From Owenia fusiformis (lineage: Eukaryota; Annelida; Polychaeta; Sabellida; Oweniidae): a DNA stretch of 64,000 nt. The DNA is taken from NCBI GenBank assembly GCA_903813345.2, contig CAIIXF020000011.1, forward strand, positions 23,109,754 through 23,173,753. Direction: 5' to 3'. Both the position numbers and the translations under genes were made by a program. The notes under the pieces are model-generated. The model was given only the letters and a program-made list of their open reading frames with translations. It did not search any database and was not told the DNA's origin. This document shows positions 57,310-64,000 of this stretch, in pieces (the stretch's first letter is position 1; the number at the start of each line of letters is the position of its first letter).

Positions 57310-59090
57310 ATTGGTGAAGTTTCATGATCTTCTGTTTGTGTTTAATGGAAAATTGATATCTTATATTTGTTCATGCATCCTTTGGATAAGTCATCCCCCC
57401 AAGCTCTCAATATTTACAGATTGTAAACTTTTCTCATTGTTTTTATCTTCATGGAGATGATTTGAATAAATTGGAATAAACCGAACCCCCTTTAAAATAA
57501 ACCCTTTAAGGCTAAAAATATGGTCGGTCTTTTACACAATGTGTTCGGTCTTTTTCACATTTTCCTCAAACGTCTGAATAATAGACTACTTGTAGTAGTT
57601 GACAAATAACTCACTTTGAAACTGTACGTGGTCCAAAAATGTTACATGGAATTTTTGAAGAATGTCAATAAGTAAATTTTTTGATATGACCCTTCTTTTC
57701 CTTAATTACAAGTTCAAGGCAGGGCCTCCATTTCGAAAAATCTTCCAATTGGATCACTTTTGATCCTGTAGATTATACCCCGCGTTTCTGATTGTTAGAG
57801 ACAAACAAAAATACATGTTAATTACATATGTACAAAAGGTAAAATTCAGATCTTTTTGATCTTACCAGGAGTAACCCTGAAAAAATCAAATGTAAATATT
57901 AGAGGGCAGTGTGACTAACTGATGAGAATCAGGGTTGTGAAATAAGCATATCCAAAGTCTCCCTATTTCTTTGGTTCTATCTGAAATATACTCGGTTGCT
58001 ATCAACAACAATCGTATCTTAGTTGCTATGAAGTACTCATTGACTGTACCTGAAGTAGATAGATACAATAAGATGATAAAAGTCTAAAAGTAAAAGTAGA
58101 CAACTATATTCACGCCGACTCCAACTTTGTGAAATGACAAATATGTTCTAAAATATCTTATGCATCTGGTGTTCTCTGAGGAATATATTTTGAAAATATT
58201 AATTATGGAATTCCAAGACATTTTCTTAAATAGTGTAGATATTTTCTGATATTTCCTGCAAGGCTTTATTGTCCACTCAAAACATGAGGATCTACAGATA
58301 AGATGACCACTTCACTTTATTAAAGTTGCCATGTCTCCAATGTGTCGACATTTTCGACTCTTAAAGCCTCAATCACTTCTATATGATGAAAATAAGCTCA
58401 AAATGAAATGTTCAGAATAAAAGAGATTTTTCCTTGCTGCCTTAGGGCGACGTATTAATAAAACATGATTCTGGGATTCAAAATGGCATAGTAAAATCAT
58501 ATATCATATTTTTGGGTGGATTTTCTTTAAAGGTCGTCCATAACCAAATATCATTCCAGGTCATCATTTTGTAGATGGCCTTTAAAATTTCTTAGATTAC
58601 ACAATGTTGTAAATCACATTCAGGATTGTTATATCTCTGAGTCTTGCATTAATTAATGATTAAAACCGATAAAACTGTAACCAATAAAATAATCTCAATA
58701 TCACTTACACTGCCCTAAAACATTTGGCAATACAAATTACCCCACTGGACGACGTTAAGGCCTGTCTATGTTTGGCGTTTTAAAAATTCTCCTTTTTTCA
58801 TAAAACTCCGACTCTATCCAAATGTAATTAAAGACAATAATTGCAAAGCACAATGGGGTCTAAACAGTCTATCAGATGAGAATCGAGGTTTGTCAAACAT
58901 TTTTATTTTTTTATGGGGGGGGGGGGGGGGGGGGGTGTACACTAGACTTTAATGTAAATAATACGCAATTCTACAAATTCAAGAGAGAAGCACTTCATAG
59001 TAAATTACACACTTTTAATTGAAATTTTCTTCCGCGATATTAGATTTAGGATGTATTCAACTGGACCAAGGATACGGAAGAAATCAACGT
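57310..59090. other. Non-coding stretch with a G21 run
   Basis: No gene or repeat family was recognised. 58915-58935 is an uninterrupted run of 21 G, a potential G-quadruplex and likely sequencing weak spot. Confidence 0.5.
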
Positions 59091-59092
59091 AA

Positions 59093-59450
59093 GTACATAC
59101 AATGGTAGTTACAATAGTTAGTACATACAATGGTAGTTACAATAGTTAGTACATACAATGGTAGTTACAATAGTTCGTACATACAATGGTAGTTGCAATA
59201 GTTCGTACATACAATGGTAGTCACAATAGCTAGTACACACAATGGTAGTTACAATAGTTAGTACACACAATGGTAGTTACAATAGTTAGTACATACAATG
59301 GCAGTTACAATAATAAGTACATACAATGGTAGTTACACTAGTACAGTTAGTACATACAATGGTAGCTACAATAGTTAGTACATACAATGGTATTTACAAT
59401 AGTTAGTACACACAATGGTAGTTACAATAGCTCGTATATACAATGGTCGT
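59093..59450 (+). repeat. 28-bp minisatellite
   Basis: About 13 units of GTACATACAATGGTAGTTAC followed by AATAGTTA. Internal variants are CAC for TAC and TCG for TTA. The small open frame at 59387-59569 starts inside it and is not supported as a gene. Confidence 0.9.
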
Positions 59451-60029
59451 TTGGTCGTGCTGAATTAAACCAAGTATTAACTATAGCGCTAAACATAACA
59501 TTAAAGACATTAATCCTTTTCTTAAATGCTATGCTGATGATTTTAATGGGAGAACATACTTTTGAATGACATACTTTTGAATTTTTCCCAGTATCACATT
59601 TGGCCGATTAAATCTCAATTTCCAAGCGTGTAATTTTGCTCTTCTTAATAATGTTTTCAACAAATATTATACATACCGGAACAGAAAACGACATAATTTA
59701 AGACGTATTGTTACAAAATGTATCTAAATGCTGTATCCTTTGGAAAATGCGGTCAACCATCTTGTAGAATATTGTCCAATGAAGGAAATCGGAAAATAAT
59801 TAAACACTCGAGGGAAATGATAAAAAAGAAAATGTCATCACTTGTTATAAAGGCAGAATCAGCTCTCGTGATCGAGCTTATTCCAGGAGACAATTACCTT
59901 GCTTGCTCCTTTTACATCAATACCCTATGACATTCCATCGGACAAAACTCCCTGTCCATGGTCGGTATTAATCCCTATTTCTATATAGTACATAAGAGTT
60001 ATATAATGGGATCACTTAAATACATGTGT

Positions 60030-60300
60030 CCTACAACCATCTAATTGCGAGTAGCCTACAATCACATACGTGTAGCATACAATCACCTAAATATGCACAG
60101 CCTACAATACGCACAGCCTACAATTATCTAATTACGAGTAGCCTACAATCGCCTAAATGCGTGTAGCCTACAATCACCAAAATCCATGTAGCCTACAATC
60201 ATCTCATTAAGAGTAGCCTACGATGGCCTAAATGCACATCTCCTACAATCACCTAATTATTAATTACTGTACGGGTAGCAAACAATCACCTGAATACAAT
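60030..60300 (+). repeat. Degenerate ~28-32-bp tandem repeat
   Basis: The phrase GTAGCCTACAATCACCTAAA recurs eight to ten times with variable linkers (ATGCG, TTACGA, TTAAGA). It is old and irregular. Confidence 0.75.
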
Positions 60301-61020
60301 GCACTACAATGAGGTAACCAAAAAAATCTTATCTCAAAACATTTAGGGCAATAAGATAACAAAGTCTAAACACTATTATTTACTGTTCATTTGTATATAA
60401 AAATTCATTGTTTTGAAATGGCTTTAAAACCACCGTAAGTATTATGTTGATCTTTTATCATGACTAATGCAATAATTATAAGAATATTAATAATAACAAT
60501 ATATTAAAGGAATATTTGAAAGTATGTAGTACGAAAGGCAGTACACAAAACATATAGATTTCATGGGGACAAGACTATGATTGCTATATGTGTACATAAA
60601 AACTTAAGAGACAAATTCATCGAGACGAATGATGTGATGAATCAACTGGATAAGACACTAAATATGGGACACCTGACTGGGTCTAATGATCTCACAATGA
60701 CCCGATGACACTGACGACGCAGAATTTACACCATCCATTCTCAAAACCACGGATTTATTTCTCATGGCTTGTCTAAACATTGGTGTCCATAATAGCTTCC
60801 TCCTCTCAGAAAGAATAAAGAAATGTGGGGAGATCTATTGTGTTCTGGAGTGGGAAAGAAAGGAAAAGAAGAGTGAGGTGTTCCCAAAACGCAGTACTAA
60901 GGTACTAAGTTGCCACACTCCAGTTGGATTAATGAATTTGAAATATAAAAATGTCAAATTCAAAAATGTTGAATTATCCAAGGATTCGAAATATGATGCG
61001 AATGTTGATTTTTTTACTTA

Positions 61021-61485
61021 ACTTTGAGGTTCTTTACCTACTTAATCAGAAGACTGAGGTTCCTTACTTACTCTATTAGAAGACTTTGAGGTTCTTTACT
61101 TACTCTATTAGAAGACTTTGAGGTTCTTTACTTACTCTATTAGAAGACTTTGAGATTCTTTACTTACTCTATTAGAAGACTTTGAGGTTCTTTACTTACT
61201 CATTTAAAAGACTTTGAGGTTCTTTACTTACTCTATTAGAAGACATTGAGGTTCTTTACTTACTCTATTAGAAGACTTTGAGGTTCTTTACTTACTCTAT
61301 TAGAAGACTTTAAAGTTCTTTACTTACTCTATTAGAAGACTTTGAGGTTCTTTACTTACTCTATTAGAAGACTTTGAGGTTCTTTACTTACTCTATTAGA
61401 AAACTTTGAGGTTCTTTACTTACTCTATGAGAAGACTTTGAGGTTCTTTACTTACTCTATTAGAAGACTGTGAGGTTCTTTCTGC
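61021..61485 (+). repeat. 32-bp minisatellite
   Basis: About 14 units of ACTTTGAGGTTCTTTACTTA followed by CTCTATTAGAAG, very homogeneous in the middle, so recently expanded. It follows the unsupported frame at 60764-61021. Confidence 0.92.
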
Positions 61486-61708
61486 AATTATCGCAAAAAT
61501 CTTTTGTAAAATGTGAATGAGTCTCCTAAGGTGAGATAAGGAGCCATGCCCTTTTTGCTAACCGACCAACATATTTTTGTTACGGATATTTGGGAAATAT
61601 TGTTACTTAAATAAGTTACTTCAGATCGCATTTCTTTAAATGAACCCATCCTCAGATTCTGAAGTCAAACTTTAGCGGTTTAGGAAAATTATATTAGGCC
61701 TGAGAGAT

Positions 61709-62335
61709 ATTAGCCCTATTTACACTACACGCGACATTTCAAGACGTCTTAGCTAAAATATTTTAGTAAAATCATGTTGAGTTTACACCACCATTTTCAA
61801 GACGTCTTACGAAATATGATTGAGTTTACACCTGTTCTTCTAAAACATCTTAGAGATACATGTAGGTAGGCATACATATAAAATGAAAAAAGCAGTTCAA
61901 CACTGGTTGAAGGATGGTTCAGTAAATAGAGCTATTCCTTTCCCGCTTCTATACCTTCTGCTAAAGAATGCATCGGTTTCAAAAAAATATGTCCTGAAGA
62001 GAGCATTGTTAAAAGCATGAAAGAGGGCAGGAAGATTTTGTCCATATATTAGGATTATGATAGAACACTGGGCGAATTAGTTCTTCTCGATATTTTTGGA
62101 TGATATTGGTAACAAAAGGACGAGACAAGAGAAAGGATCATGCCACACATGTAATCAGGAAGTTTCAAAGTTTTCGTTCAGCGCAACGCATAAAACGGGC
62201 TAAGAGCTCTTAGCTAAAACCGATGGATTTACACTCGCTTGTAAAACGTTTTAACGCTAAGACGTCTTGGCTATGACTAGGGTCCTAAAACGTTTTAGCT
62301 TAGAGCGCTCTTAGCCGAGAGCTCCTGAGAAAATC
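61709..62335. repeat. Cluster of AAGACGTCTTAGC palindromes, probable MITE
   Basis: AAGACGTCTTAGCTAAAA-like words occur at about 61742, 61799 and 62252, with GAGCTCTTAGCTAAAA and AAAACGTTTTAGC variants at 62200-62320 in both orientations. TTTACAC phrases sit near both sides. Exact ends and TSD were not found. Confidence 0.45.
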
Positions 62336-62339
62336 TGGA

Positions 62340-64000
62340 TAATGATTTTTTCTCCGATATCTGTATGTAGGTTAAAGATATAATATTAGTCTGTACTTTT
62401 CATATTTTCGTGACTTCAAATACAAATAGAACATAAAAAATGAAATACAAATTATAGTATGCCATTAAAGTCCAACGAGTGCAAAGGGTGCACGTCAAAT
62501 ATTCAACAGTAAACAATGATAATAACACATAAATATACTTGTCTGAGAAATGGGAAATGGAACAAGAATACATCCTTAGTCCAAGTAGGTATTTCACTTC
62601 TTTTCAGCGAGGCCCAATCTTGAAGAATATAAGAACATGTCTAAGTACAAGGCTTAAGAGGCCAATAAAAAATAAATTCACGCTAAAGGAGATCCAGTAA
62701 CAAAATAATTCGAAGATGTTAACAACTGAATTAGAATTGTATGTATAGGTTCCTACTTCATAAAGTACCCTCATATTCCTCATATTTCTGTATTAAACAC
62801 TCTGTATTTTAACCTTTGTTTGCAAATCATAATTTATGAGGTACACCCATTGTCTTCAATAATATCCACTAACAAGTGTTTACTTGCACCGTATTCCGAT
62901 GAATCAACTTTGTTAGACCTCTTGAGAGAAGCACCAGTTTGGGCAAGAAAGGGATAGTCAGGACTGTTTACATTTAAAAATCGCATATAAAGTACTTGAT
63001 GCGCTCCTAGATTATGTAAACTCGCATTGGAATGCTGAATACTCAAATGGGAACTTGGGAAAATATTACAATCAAACTCATGGAAATTTGAATAAACAGC
63101 ACAGGGAAAAAGTTGGGTTTGTACTTGCAGTTCAAATAAAACTTTATTAAATGTTTACATATTTGGAAATATAACCTGGATTTGGAATGATTTACTATTT
63201 ACATTTTGGTCTTAACAACGCCGAGGTCCCGTACAATATAAATCAATCATATTATTGTAATTGCACGGGATTCAATCCAGAGTTAATAACTTATAAAGAG
63301 TTTCAATTTAGTTTGTTTGATAAAAGGTCTGGAGACCCAATAGAACGTTTATAGAAGATCAAGACTTTCAATTGATAAAAAGTACAACTGATTTGCAGCA
63401 TCGAGTATCTTAACCTTATAACTAAATAAAACAAAAGTATCACCCATAACAAAATTGACACTAGTTCCATGATCAAGTAACACGACGGAGGTCTTTGGCA
63501 TGATATAAAACATTAAGAAACCATTGAGGACAATTTGACCAAATCTCCTGAAAAAGTTCACAAGGACAGTTTTACAAAAAGCTGGAACTGTGTTTTGCTT
63601 GTCTTTCTGAAATTATCAAGGATATTTGAGCGTTGGTAAAACTGCTGGATACTTTTTTTCGGAACACAAGTCCGTCTGTTTAAAAATAGGCGTGGATTTT
63701 GGGGAAATAAATCAAAATACCATTTGATATTTAGAGAATTTGTACCGAATTGTTGGATCGTTGAATTAACACGATTGCAAATTAAAGCAATTAAAAGTAT
63801 TGTTAAGATAGCTTGAGAATTACAAAGATTGTTTCGGCAATTGCTGGAGAATTACAAAGATTATTCAAGACAATACACACGAATCACCTAGATGAAAGAA
63901 TTCTAGAGAATTACAAAGATAGTTCCGGACATTGCTTGAGAATTACAAAGATCACCCCAGGCCCAATACTACAGTAATTAAGAATTACATAGATACTAGT
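62340..64000. other. Non-coding stretch with a terminal degenerate repeat
   Basis: No gene is supported. From about 63810 to 63990 the word GAGAATTACAAAGAT recurs five times at 34-57-bp intervals, a degenerate tandem array cut by the window end. Confidence 0.45.

Noticed and set aside
59050-59090. Possible micro-exon between TATTAG and GTAAGT just before the 28-bp minisatellite
   Set aside because: Both frames through it are open only because it is short; no partner exons could be found. The parallel with the MFS-B intron array is suggestive but too weak.
59718-59930. 70-residue frame
   Set aside because: No family, no neighbouring exon signal and no second copy. Chance is as likely as coding.
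60764-61021. 85-residue frame starting at ATG and ending at the 32-bp minisatellite
   Set aside because: Lys-rich composition without a recognisable domain. Nothing supports expression.
62834-63561. Two reverse-strand frames with a faint resemblance to a retroelement protease region
   Set aside because: The resemblance is a few residues only and no other part of such an element is visible. Not reported as a fossil.

Overview
This is eukaryotic, intron-bearing, AT-rich DNA that is mostly transposon-derived. The only host genes I can support are a tandem cluster of multi-exon transporter genes. Their family, the small compact genes and the many foldback elements and MITEs fit a marine invertebrate, most likely a mollusc or other lophotrochozoan. 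That assignment is an inference; no taxon-specific marker is present.

Layout. 1-26 kb is repeats only: a diverged duplicated block (721-1215, again at 23355-23835), several DNA transposons with clear target-site duplications (TSDs), a satellite rich in AGGTCA hexamers, and a ~360-bp satellite present in both orientations (5560-7130 and 12290-14925) that forms the arms of a ~10 kb inverted structure. 26-53.3 kb holds three complete plus-strand genes, here called MFS-A (26104-30940), MFS-B (35005-42925) and MFS-C (48399-53263). Each has three coding exons with the same intron phases (0, then 1) and encodes a 12-helix major facilitator of the MFSD4 / sodium-dependent glucose transporter 1 (NaGLT1) type, 599-626 residues long, with an acidic cytosolic N-terminal tail. 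Two broken copies lie among them: an MFS-A-like 3' end at 43601-44043 and an MFS-C-like exon-3 piece at 54691-55351. The order A, B, A-relic, C suggests that an A+B pair was duplicated as a unit. 53.3-57.3 kb is a second duplication of the MFS-C tail plus its downstream DNA, split by a Harbinger-like element. 57.3-64 kb has no recognisable gene, only minisatellites and palindromic repeats.

How the parts relate. The three transporters are paralogues, presumably plasma-membrane solute carriers with related substrates. Differences among them come mainly from inserted repeats: a foldback element in intron 1 of MFS-B, a 70-bp minisatellite filling intron 2 of MFS-B that looks derived from the gene's own splice donor, a ~1 kb TA-flanked MITE about 100 bp upstream of the MFS-C start codon, and a short poly(A)-tailed retrocopy in the MFS-B 3' UTR. 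In several places an empty paralogous site shows exactly what was inserted.

Most notable: at least four unrelated non-autonomous elements (1301-2539, 8298-10769, 16803-17832, 20161-20294) begin with CAC, end with GTG and are flanked by 5-bp TSDs. A fifth (11022-11913) has 5-bp TSDs and starts GCAC. This is the signature of the Transib/RAG-like transposase group, but no transposase gene lies in the window.
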